A stretch of 64,000 nucleotides of DNA from Rhodococcus sp. KRD162 (GTDB lineage: Bacteria; Actinomycetota; Actinomycetes; Mycobacteriales; Mycobacteriaceae): contig NZ_JABFAU010000010.1 in the NCBI RefSeq assembly GCF_017168335.1, positions 1 to 64,000 on the forward strand, given 5' to 3'. Made by a program: the position numbers and the translations under genes. Numbering within the stretch: the stretch's first letter is position 1; the number at the start of each line of letters is the position of its first letter. The notes below the pieces were generated by a model. That model was not told the origin of the DNA and made no database searches. It saw nothing but the letters and a program-made list of their open reading frames with translations. Below are positions 56,984 to 64,000 of the stretch, one piece after another.

Positions 56984-57460
56984 AGTGTCCACCTTCCGGA
57001 CCGAGCCAACGTCCGAGTAATCGCTGCACCGCCGAAACACGAATAGAACTGCAAACCAAATAGTTTCGATCGATCTGCGCGATGTACGGGTCACCCCAAC
57101 GGGCGGTAGCGTCGTCTCCCGCGTACGCGCTGTGTCCCCAGGCGCGTACGTCGGGCCTGCACTCGACAGTACTCGGCGAAGGCCCGAATCGGGGTAAGAC
57201 TTGAAGTTTGTTTCTTGTTGCACTGCAATCGATGTCGCTAATAGTGCGCTCCTTCTCTTTGTCACCTCCTCTGAAATAATGCACGGAGTCGACGGCGGGT
57301 GGGGGAGTCGTCTGACATCCCTCGGGTGACTAGGACTCGACGCCCGCCCGCTTTAGTAAGTGCGTATACGACTCGATTTCCTTCGTCGGCCCGGTTAGGT
57401 AGCTGCTGCTATCGGCCAAGTAGCGCAAAGCTGTCTCCAGGTGGCTGCGCGCGCCGCCTG
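56984..57460. other. Region without a recognisable gene
   Basis: Nearly 480 bp with no convincing reading frame. On the minus strand GAGGAGGTGACAAAGAGAAGG near 57250-57275 resembles two ribosome sites but no protein-like sequence follows. The flanking fragments suggest decayed DNA. Confidence 0.4.
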
Positions 57461-57685
57461 AACCGAAAACGGTATCTGGTTGCCATCGCACGCAGCGGAA
57501 CCGACTTTCCGCGGACCGCTGCCCTTGCCAAGGCGCTCGGATCGAACCCTCAGCCGATGGCGCCGCACCGTGACTCATGCATCCGTAAGGGCCTCATCTG
57601 GTCGCCTGCACTCGGCCTCGTCGCCTTCACCGTCCCCGGAATGGCCGACTTCATCCGCCGACAACACAACGCCCCGGTCATCTGA
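57461..57685 (+). pseudogene. C-terminal fragment of an AAA-type ATPase
   Basis: About 74 codons ending at 57685: KRYLVAIARSGTDFPRTAAL, then APHRDSCIRKGLIWSPALGLVAFTVPGMADFIRRQ. This matches the winged-helix end of actinobacterial AAA/Orc1-like ATPases, where RDxLIxKGLIYSPxRGxxAFTVPxFxxFxRR is usual. No ATPase domain is present upstream, so it is a leftover. Confidence 0.65.
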
Positions 57686-57720
57686 CGAGCCGGGCTGCCA
57701 CACCGCCGCAGATTGCTGGC

Positions 57721-58002
57721 ATGATCGCTGCCGACCGGTCTCATTTTTTGGGCGGTACGGTGATCTGTAGGTGTTGCACTTGTTTCGAACCCATCACTTT
57801 GAAGTTGAGGTGGAGTCGACTGGCCATCGCCGAAGAGCTGCCGATCGACAAGGACGCGCTCAAGCGCCGTACTCGAACGCTCAAAGAATGCGGCATCACT
57901 CGTAGCCTGCCGTCGGGCTATCAGCTTTCCGCTCGCGGCCACGCATGCCTCGCTGCCACCGACGCGCCTTCACCCAAACAGCGTGAACGGGTATCGGCCT
58001 GA
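57721..58002 (+). CDS. Possible small winged-helix protein or fragment
   Basis: Up to 93 residues. The first 30 look random. The remainder (LAIAEELPIDKDALKRRTRTLKECGITRSLPSGYQLSARGHACL) resembles a winged helix of the ArsR/MarR kind, with a beta-hairpin wing and a GYxLSxRG ending. A later start near 57801 (TTG after GTTGAGG is absent) cannot be fixed. It may be a small regulator or the end of a broken one. Confidence 0.4.
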   Translation: MIAADRSHFLGGTVICRCCTCFEPITLKLRWSRLAIAEELPIDKDALKRRTRTLKECGITRSLPSGYQLSARGHACLAATDAPSPKQRERVSA

Positions 58003-58117
58003 GATAGCTTCCCTCTAAATCGGCTCGCCTTCATCGGAAGATGAATCTCCGCTGCTGCAATTGTGACCGTAGCTATGACTCGACTGGACCTTCTGCGCTG
58101 AACGGAATTGGCACAGC

Positions 58118-59122
58118 TTAGCTATTATCGTTGTGCTTCAATGGAATTTGATTTGCTTTGTTCGTGCTTGTGCCGTCGAGGAGGCGTTGAGCCCAGGTGT
58201 TCATGTATTCGATGGCTTGAGGTGGGCTGTGGACAACTACGGGGGATCCGATCGAGCCGATGCAGAACGTAGCCCACTCCAGTGATTCGGCGGCGATGAA
58301 CAGCGTGCACGATGTGGGATCGATTGCTTCGACGGTGCCATAGTGCCCAACCTCATCGCGCACCCGGTCGGCGGATGCATGGACTGTGGCGTGCACGCGG
58401 TATTTCGCGGGCATCGACCCGAGCTGAGTATTGATGTACTTCACCGGGTCGTCCGTCGGGAGCTTGCGATGAGCAAACTTACCTCCGGTCCTGCGGGGGT
58501 TCGTGATTCGGTCGATGCGAAAGGTGCGCCAGTCTCCTTTATCGGCATCCCAAGCGATCAGATAGAGGCGGTCCTCGACGTTGACCACTCTGTGCGGGTG
58601 GGTGGTTCGCTCGGCCACTTCACCAGACCACGCTTGGTAAGTGAATTCCACGGTTTCGGTATCACGGCAGGCGAGGGTGAGGGTCGTCAGCGCTGCGACA
58701 TCGGTTATTGCGGCGGCGTGGTTTGCTTCGACTCGCGGTGATGTCGCAACAGCACGGAGGCTGTCGATGCGGCGTCGGATGCGCGGCGGGAGGACCTGAA
58801 CGATCTTGGCCATGGCGCTGAGTGCAGCGTCGTTCGATGTTGGATAGATGCCTGTCGCAATGGTTTTCAATCCAAGAACGGTGGCGGCGGCTTCCTCCTC
58901 GCTCAAAACGAGAGGGGGGAGTGCTGTGCCTGAGCTGAGGTGGTAGCCGCCCCCTGTTCCTCTCGTTGTGACGATTGGATAGCCGAGCTCCTGCAAGCTG
59001 TCGACATCACGCCGGAGCGTGCGCTGACTGATCTCCAAGCGCTTCGCCAGCTCATGACCAGGCCAATGGCGTCGGTTCTGCAGAAGCCCTAGGAGTTCGA
59101 GAATCCGAGTGCTGGTTGCCAT
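58118..59122 (-). CDS. WYL-domain transcriptional regulator (YafY/PafBC type)
   Basis: A 334-residue protein from the ATG at 59122; an earlier in-frame start would overlap the operator region. Residues 1-60 are a DeoR-like helix-turn-helix (HELAKRLEISQRTLRRDVDSLQELGYPI). A WYL domain at about 135-215 (TVEFTYQAWSGEVAERTTHPHRVV, LYLIAWDADKGDWRTFRIDRI) and a C-terminal WCX extension follow. WYL regulators sense a ligand, often a nucleic acid. It diverges from the ABC exporter operon, about 90 bp away, so that operon is the expected target. Confidence 0.88.
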   Translation of the reverse strand: MATSTRILELLGLLQNRRHWPGHELAKRLEISQRTLRRDVDSLQELGYPIVTTRGTGGGYHLSSGTALPPLVLSEEEAAATVLGLKTIATGIYPTSNDAALSAMAKIVQVLPPRIRRRIDSLRAVATSPRVEANHAAAITDVAALTTLTLACRDTETVEFTYQAWSGEVAERTTHPHRVVNVEDRLYLIAWDADKGDWRTFRIDRITNPRRTGGKFAHRKLPTDDPVKYINTQLGSMPAKYRVHATVHASADRVRDEVGHYGTVEAIDPTSCTLFIAAESLEWATFCIGSIGSPVVVHSPPQAIEYMNTWAQRLLDGTSTNKANQIPLKHNDNS

Positions 59123-59213
59123 AGCCGAATCGTACGCAGACTTGCGGTCATATAACGGCCACAAGTGCTGTGAGGATGGTGGAACCACTCACTGAGGAGG
59201 GCTTGATATCGAA

Positions 59214-60227
59214 ATGATCGAAACCGTTGATCTCACCCGAAGTTTCCAATCGCCAGGAGGTGACGTCGTTCATGCAGTACGGGGAATCGACCTCCGGGTC
59301 TCGGCAGGCGAGACAGTGGCGGTTCTCGGACCGAACGGGGCCGGTAAGAGCACGCTGATGCGGATGCTGTCGACCTTGCTTCCACCGACCAGTGGACGAG
59401 CGAAAGTGGTTGGACACGATGTGAGTACACACGCGCCGACGGTCCGACAAAGCATCGGCTACGTGGGCCAAGGTAGCGGAGCCGGTCAAACCCAACGCGC
59501 TGTGGACGAAGTCGTCACTCAGGGCCGCATCTACGGTCTCGATCGGGCAGCGGCCCGACACCGAGCCAGTGAGTTGCTTTCATTGCTGGGCCTCGAGCAT
59601 CTCGCTCTCCGCAAGAGCTCAACGATGAGTGGTGGGCAGCGGCGTCGGCTGGACCTGGCCATGGGATTGGTCCATACCCCGTCACTACTGATCCTCGACG
59701 AGCCCACCACCGGCCTGGACCCACAGAATCGCGCCAACCTGTGGGACCACATCACCGCCATGCGCAATGAAACAGGCATGACTGTGCTGGTAACGACCCA
59801 CTATCTCGACGAAGCCGACCTCGTCGCCGATCGAATCGTCATCGTCGACCACGGGCAAATCGTCGCCGACGGCACGCCGACCGATTTGAAAGAACGCAAC
59901 GTAGGTGACCGATTGACGCTTGAGACCGCAGACCGAGCGTCCGCAACGCGCGTACGAACGCTCCTTAACAACAACCCGGGCACGCGAGGAGTCACGAGTG
60001 CAGGGCAGGTGGTCACCGCGCAGGTGAAAGACGGGCGCGCAGCACTACCGGCCGCGATCGCGGCAGCGCAGCGGGAAGGGATAGTCATCGCCGCGGCGGA
60101 TACCCGGGCACCAAGCCTCGACGATGTGTTTCTCCAACTGACAGGGCGCAGTTTGCGCGACGCCGGCACGTTGCCGAGGAGTGAAAGCGACAGGCCGTCG
60201 AACGTTGTCGAGGACAGTATCCGATGA
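59214..60227 (+). CDS. ABC transporter ATPase, DrrA-like drug export
   Basis: A 337-residue ATPase. Walker A GPNGAGKSTLMRML (about 38), Q-loop GYVGQGSG, signature TMSGGQRRRLDLAMGL, Walker B LLILDEPTTGLDP, H-loop TTHYLDEAD. The C-terminal 110 residues form the DrrA-type extension (TDLKERNVGDRLTLE, SLDDVFLQLTGRSL). DrrA/DrrB pairs export anthracyclines and other hydrophobic compounds. The permease ATG overlaps its stop (ATGA). Confidence 0.92.
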   Translation: MIETVDLTRSFQSPGGDVVHAVRGIDLRVSAGETVAVLGPNGAGKSTLMRMLSTLLPPTSGRAKVVGHDVSTHAPTVRQSIGYVGQGSGAGQTQRAVDEVVTQGRIYGLDRAAARHRASELLSLLGLEHLALRKSSTMSGGQRRRLDLAMGLVHTPSLLILDEPTTGLDPQNRANLWDHITAMRNETGMTVLVTTHYLDEADLVADRIVIVDHGQIVADGTPTDLKERNVGDRLTLETADRASATRVRTLLNNNPGTRGVTSAGQVVTAQVKDGRAALPAAIAAAQREGIVIAAADTRAPSLDDVFLQLTGRSLRDAGTLPRSESDRPSNVVEDSIR

Positions 60228-61002
60228 CCGTCAACGCCGTACGCTCTCGCCGCAACGTATTCAGTGACGTACTTATTGTGATGACGCGCGAGCTACGTCC
60301 CGTCATCACCGACCCGTTCTCCCTCGTAGTCGGGCTGATCCAACCGTTGGTCTTCCTCCTGTTGTTCGGCCCCTCGTATCGCAAGACCTAGGTGACTCGG
60401 GCTCACCATGGGCGTGGTTCGTTCCGGGAATTTTGGTTATGACGTCGCTGTTCGGCACCGCGGGCACGGGCTCGAACCTGCAATTCGACCTCCAGACCGG
60501 CACCCACGAGAGACTCCTGGTCACCCCACTGACCAGATCATCTCTCTTCATCGGACGATCACTCAAAGAGTTTGTGCCACTGGTCATTCAGGCTGTCGTG
60601 GTCATCATCGCAATGATTCCGTTCGGGTTCCGTCCAGATCCCGTCGGGGCCGTACTCGGCCTAGCGTTGCTCGGAGTCCTCGGGATCGGGGTCGGTTCAC
60701 TCAGCTATGCATTAGCCATCGCAGTTCGCGAGCAGGATTGGATGTTCTGGACCATCCACCAGACCGTCATCTTCCCACTGATGATTCTCTCCGGCATCCT
60801 CCTTCCGCTCGAGAACGGGCCCGCCTGGATGCGCCTGATCTCCCAGTTCAACCCACTCACCCACGTCGTCAACGCCGAACGAGAACTCTTCGCGGGCCAC
60901 CTGACAGGCGCGAACGTTGCGTACGGGTTCCTCGCGGCGGTAGTCACCGCAATCGTTGGCTTCATCTTCGGTCTTCGAGCCCTTCGCAACAGCACCAAGT
61001 GA
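60224..61002 (+). pseudogene. ABC-2 type permease (DrrB-like) with a frameshift
   Basis: The first 55 codons (MTRELRPVITDPFSLVVGLIQPLVFLLLFGP) end at a TAG at 60389-60391. The remaining two thirds continue in another frame: LGDSGSPWAWFVPGILVMTS, LLVTPLTRSSLFIGRSLKE, then four hydrophobic segments and LISQFNPLTHVVNAERELFAG. Adding one base before CTAGG at about 60387 would join them into a normal 260-residue DrrB-like permease. As read, the exporter lacks a complete permease. Confidence 0.82.
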
Positions 61003-61028
61003 CCGAATCTACGAAAGGACCGACTGCT

Positions 61029-61862
61029 ATGCGAATTCTTGTCACCGGAGCGACCGGCAAGATCGGACGCCACCTCATCGACGAACTTCAAAGAACCGGT
61101 CACCAAGTCCGCGCTCTGACGCGCACTCCAGATCAGGCCGACCTACCGGACGGTGTGGAGGTAGTGCCCGGTGACCTCATCAATGCAACCACCCTCGAAG
61201 ATGCTTTCGACGGTATCGATACACTCCATCTGATCACCTTCGGTGGTGATCAGATGGAGGATCTCACAAACGGAAAAGAGATCGTCACGCTTGCAGAGAG
61301 CCACGGCATTACCCGCGCTACCGTGCTGGCCGGATGGGCACCGACGAGCATCGAGGAAGCCCTCTCGGTGAGCGCCATCGCATGGAGCCGGCTCGAACCC
61401 GTCGAAGTCATGGTCAATGCCCTCGAATGGTCCGACGAAATCCGAAACGCGGGGACAGTGTCCATGCTGGCCAACTATCCGAGTGCCATGGTCCACGAGG
61501 CCGACATCGCGGCCGTCGCGGCCTTGGCGTTGACATCGGCGGGACACGAGGGACGTGCTTACTCGCTCACCGGCCCGGAGGCACTCACAGCGGAGCAACG
61601 GACCCGAGTGATCGGCGACGCGACGGGACGCGAGCTCACCTTCGTCCAGCTCTCCGAAGCGGAGGAGCGTTCACGGTTGGCGAGCTACGGATACGACGAC
61701 GAGTACGTAGAGTTCGGGATCGAACTTGCTCTCGATCCGCCGCCGGCAGCTGGACACGTGCTGTCGACGGTCGAGGATCTCACTGGCCGTCCGGCGAGGA
61801 CCTTCACACAATGGGCCGAGGAGAATGCCGACCAATTCAAGACAGCCACGTGGCCAACGTAG
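61029..61862 (+). CDS. NmrA-like NAD(P)-binding reductase family protein
   Basis: A 277-residue atypical short-chain dehydrogenase/NmrA protein from the ATG at 61029 (AAAGGA upstream). RILVTGATGKIGRHLIDEL is the nucleotide-binding GxxGxxG loop; HQVRALTR favours NADP. FDGIDTLHLITFGGD and WSRLEPVEVMVNAL are family blocks. No SDR Tyr-x3-Lys is evident, so it may be a redox sensor or a quinone-reductase-like enzyme. It follows the permease by 26 bp in the WYL-facing operon. Confidence 0.85.
   Translation: MRILVTGATGKIGRHLIDELQRTGHQVRALTRTPDQADLPDGVEVVPGDLINATTLEDAFDGIDTLHLITFGGDQMEDLTNGKEIVTLAESHGITRATVLAGWAPTSIEEALSVSAIAWSRLEPVEVMVNALEWSDEIRNAGTVSMLANYPSAMVHEADIAAVAALALTSAGHEGRAYSLTGPEALTAEQRTRVIGDATGRELTFVQLSEAEERSRLASYGYDDEYVEFGIELALDPPPAAGHVLSTVEDLTGRPARTFTQWAEENADQFKTATWPT
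61224..61259. repeat. Perfect 15-bp inverted repeat inside the NmrA-like gene
   Basis: CTCCATCTGATCACC at 61224-61238 and GGTGATCAGATGGAG at 61245-61259 are exact complements with a six-base loop. The arms encode LHLIT and GDQME, both plausible family residues, so the hairpin is within conserved coding sequence. Confidence 0.85.
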
Positions 61863-61891
61863 CTTTCCTAGTCGTTGTCTTGGGGTACGAC

Positions 61892-61927
61892 TCAGGTCCT
61901 GACGGCAAAATTGCCGTCAGGACCTGA
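61892..61927. terminator. Bidirectional terminator hairpin
   Basis: A perfect 17-bp inverted repeat (TCAGGTCCTGACGGCAA at 61892 and its complement ending 61927) with a 2-base AA loop lies between the convergent NmrA-like and MFS genes. It is the strongest hairpin in the window. Confidence 0.85.
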
Positions 61928-61940
61928 ACCAGTTCGTGTT

Positions 61941-63203
61941 CTACGCGTCGAGTGCGCGTTGCAGTTCAGTCGTACGCATCCGGCCGATCATCAGTGCTGT
62001 CACTGCTAGTAGGGGTGGGATGAGCCCCGCGGCAACGAATATCGCCGGTATCGGAACGATGAGCGAGAGAGGTCCGGCGATTGCGATCGAGACGGGCATG
62101 AACGCGATCGAGACAAAAAAGTCCAGGCTCGCAACTCGTCCGATCATCTCGGCAGGAACGAGGCGTTGAAGCAACGTGCCCCAGATGACGACTCCGGCAC
62201 CGGTCGCCGCGCCAACGACGAACAACGACGCGAGCATCAAGACCAGGCTGTTCGCGACACCGAGCAGAGCCAGCGGGAGTGCCCCACCGCCCCAACACGC
62301 GATCATGAACGTCATGTAGCGGCGCGGAAGCCGAAGCGCCGACACCACCAACGATCCGATTGCGCCCCCAATTCCAAACGCGGCCAACAGGAATCCGAAT
62401 GTAGCTTCGGCGTCCTCGAATCGGTCGCGGGTGAGGAAAGGGAGTAGTACTTCGATCGGCCCCTGGATGATCAAGGCAAGTGATGACCCGAACAGCAGTG
62501 TCCATAACAGCCACCGTGTGCCCGCTACGTAGCGCACACCGGCCTTCAGATCGCACCACACGTTGGTCGGCTCCTCGGTCGGTGTCGCCTCGATCTCTTC
62601 TCGCCGGCTGAGGAACAGGGTGATGACGAACGAGATCGTGTACGACGCCGCGACGATGACCGCACCGACTGCGGGAAAGAATGCGCCCACGGCAATCCCG
62701 CCCAGTGCGGGGCCGAGCCCTTGACCCATCGATGGAAGCAGCGCGCCTTCGAGACCGTTCGCGGCGAGAAGCTGCTGCGGGGGGAGCACCTGAGGCAAGT
62801 AGGCGCTGTATGCAGGGTAGAAAAACGCGCTGCCGGCACCCATCGCGAACGATGCGGCTGCGACGTGCCACAGCGCGATGGCGCCGGTCAGTGACAAGAC
62901 CGCCACCACCGTCATGACGGTGGCGGTGCATCCCTGGACGATGATGATGATGCGGCGTTTGGAGAAGCGGTCGGCGACCACGCCTCCGAACACGGAGAAC
63001 GCGAACAGGCCCAGGCTTAGCCCCGTCGCCACCGCGGACAGCGCCAGGGGGCTGTCCTTGAGTGCGAGGACTTGAAACACCATGACGATGGTCCACATGC
63101 CGGTGCCGAACACTTCGATTGCGACGGCAGCGAAGAGAAGTCGGTAGTCCCGTGTACGCAGCGGCGCGAGTGCTCGCAGTCCATCAGTCTTACGGTCGCT
63201 CAT
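61941..63203 (-). CDS. MFS exporter (12 transmembrane segments)
   Basis: A 420-residue major facilitator protein of the drug/siderophore MFS_3 group. Twelve hydrophobic segments are visible; loop 2-3 has the family GGVVADRFSKRRI motif, and a cytoplasmic linker rich in Glu (SRREEIEATPTEEPTN) separates the halves. It likely exports a small hydrophobic compound by proton antiport. Its ATG overlaps the stop of the ABC-F gene by 4 bp (ATGA), so the two are translated together, a combination common for macrolide-type resistance. Confidence 0.9.
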   Translation of the reverse strand: MSDRKTDGLRALAPLRTRDYRLLFAAVAIEVFGTGMWTIVMVFQVLALKDSPLALSAVATGLSLGLFAFSVFGGVVADRFSKRRIIIIVQGCTATVMTVVAVLSLTGAIALWHVAAASFAMGAGSAFFYPAYSAYLPQVLPPQQLLAANGLEGALLPSMGQGLGPALGGIAVGAFFPAVGAVIVAASYTISFVITLFLSRREEIEATPTEEPTNVWCDLKAGVRYVAGTRWLLWTLLFGSSLALIIQGPIEVLLPFLTRDRFEDAEATFGFLLAAFGIGGAIGSLVVSALRLPRRYMTFMIACWGGGALPLALLGVANSLVLMLASLFVVGAATGAGVVIWGTLLQRLVPAEMIGRVASLDFFVSIAFMPVSIAIAGPLSLIVPIPAIFVAAGLIPPLLAVTALMIGRMRTTELQRALDA

Positions 63204-64000
63204 GCCGATGCCTCCCTCACGGGTGCTGTGGCCAGGTGCAGTGCGGGCCAGTCGTGGACGTCGGCGAGAAGCTGGCGATCGTGGGTGGAGACAACTACCG
63301 CAGCCGGGGTGGCGGAGAGCGCGTCGGTGAGTTCGTCGACCAGGGCCACCGAGAGGTGATTGGTCGGTTCGTCGAGGAGCAAGACATGCGGTTTGGTCGC
63401 CAGCACTATCGCCAGATCGAGACGACGTTGCTGACCCATCGACAGCTCACCGATGCGCTTGCTCGATTCACGCGCACGAAGTAGACCGAGCTGCGAGAGC
63501 CCGACGGCTTCCGACGAATCGAGGATCCCCGCCGCGATCAGCGTATCGAGGTGCGCGGAGTACGCCTCGCTGGCACGTCGGTGCACCGGCAGATCGGTTT
63601 CCTGGCGCAGGAAACCGAGACGGAGACCCTTTGACCTGCGAACATCGCCCGTTGTGGGGTGCAGCTCGCCCGCGAGCAGGCTCAGTAACGTCGATTTGCC
63701 GGCCCCGTTTGGGCCGGTCACAACGAGCCGGTCGCCGCGAGAGAGGACGCAGGACACCTCCGAAGTCATGCGGTCGGCGACAGTGATCCGATCCGCACTG
63801 AGCAACACCGAACCGGTCTTCGGTAGGAGTTCTGGGAATGTGAACTGTTGGGGTGGTTCCGGCACCGTCACCGCGTGTGCGTCGAGCTGCTCCTGTCGGC
63901 GGTGAACGCTCTGTACGAGTCCACCTGCGCGGGTCGCGCGACCGTGCTTGTTCGTTCCTTTCTCCGGTCGCCACCCGGACTGCAGACGGTTCTGCGCGGC
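63200..64000 (-). CDS. ABC-F family ATPase, C-terminal half (cut by window edge)
   Basis: The frame is open from the right edge to the stop at 63200, about 266 codons. It shows the interdomain linker (RPEKGTNKHGRATRAGGL) and the second ATPase domain: Walker A GPNGAGKSTLLSLL, signature LSMGQQRRLDLA, Walker B HVLLLDEPTNHLS and H-loop STHDRQLL. There are no membrane segments, so it is an ABC-F protein of the kind that frees ribosomes from antibiotics. The first ATPase domain and start are beyond the window. Confidence 0.9.
   Translation of the reverse strand, partial: AAQNRLQSGWRPEKGTNKHGRATRAGGLVQSVHRRQEQLDAHAVTVPEPPQQFTFPELLPKTGSVLLSADRITVADRMTSEVSCVLSRGDRLVVTGPNGAGKSTLLSLLAGELHPTTGDVRRSKGLRLGFLRQETDLPVHRRASEAYSAHLDTLIAAGILDSSEAVGLSQLGLLRARESSKRIGELSMGQQRRLDLAIVLATKPHVLLLDEPTNHLSVALVDELTDALSATPAAVVVSTHDRQLLADVHDWPALHLATAPVREASA

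Noticed and set aside
57033-57284. An N-terminal extension of the 56-residue protein starting at a GTG near 57265
   Set aside because: The extra sequence is not protein-like, and the internal ATG at 56983 has a much better ribosome site.
60380-60440. Programmed frameshifting in the ABC permease
   Set aside because: No slippery heptamer or downstream pseudoknot is apparent near the shift, so a deletion or read error is simpler.

Overview
The window is high-GC actinobacterial DNA, most likely from a mycolic-acid-forming genus of the Rhodococcus/Nocardia group. The marker genes are NucS mismatch endonuclease, the GlgE alpha-glucan pathway, a giant type I fatty acid synthase with its own AcpS, a mycothiol-type DinB-fold enzyme, and an LprD-like protein. 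From memory of the M. tuberculosis H37Rv map, positions 1-24454 follow the Rv1320c-Rv1343c order, without the Rv1334-1336 (mec-cysO-cysM) and Rv1338 (murI) genes. Positions 27371-41815 contain the Rv2524c-Rv2520c set: fas, acpS, M20 peptidase, bcp and DUF3618.

Layout. 1-5.9 kb: an adenylate cyclase cut by the window edge, nucS, a zinc-ribbon protein, a DivIVA-like coiled coil, methylmalonyl-CoA epimerase, thiolase, DUF3817 and a CnoX-like thioredoxin-fold protein. 5.9-14.3 kb: glgE-glgB-metallopeptidase on the minus strand, facing away from glgP. 14.3-24.5 kb: dinG and pncB, then clpS, DUF2017, an S58 peptidase, rhomboid, an Rv1339-like phosphodiesterase, rph, rdgB and a secreted lipase, ending with two small membrane proteins on the minus strand. 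24.5-27 kb: a mycothiol-type enzyme, tRNA-Leu(TAG), a TetR regulator and an unrecognised helix-hairpin-helix protein. 27.4-37.1 kb: fas-acpS and a strong terminator. 37.1-41.8 kb: a TetR gene ending in a 16-bp tandem repeat, a one-TM protein with a Pro/Thr tail, then M20 peptidase, bcp and DUF3618.

A tRNA-Lys(CTT) with its terminator at 41.9-42.0 kb marks an abrupt change to accessory DNA. From about 42.3 kb come an IS110-family transposase remnant, a frameshifted enoyl-CoA hydratase facing a frameshifted TetR gene across a palindromic operator, and an EAL-domain fragment. Next is an intact, tightly packed minus-strand operon (45.1-53.8 kb) in the order dnaK-grpE-cbpA-type dnaJ-MerR/CbpM-type regulator-clpB-zinc-ribbon thioredoxin-UBP zinc finger-(cNMP-binding + glutaredoxin-like + TrxR-like flavoprotein). 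It looks like a self-contained disaggregation and redox stress module. Beyond it lie small and broken genes, then a WYL regulator facing a DrrA-type ABC exporter (permease frameshifted) with an NmrA-like reductase, and finally an MFS exporter coupled to an ABC-F ATPase cut by the right edge.

No frameshift was seen in the core genes, including the 9.3-kb fas. At least five accessory genes between 42 and 61 kb carry one or more frame breaks. This contrast, together with the chaperone-redox operon, is the most interesting aspect of the window.
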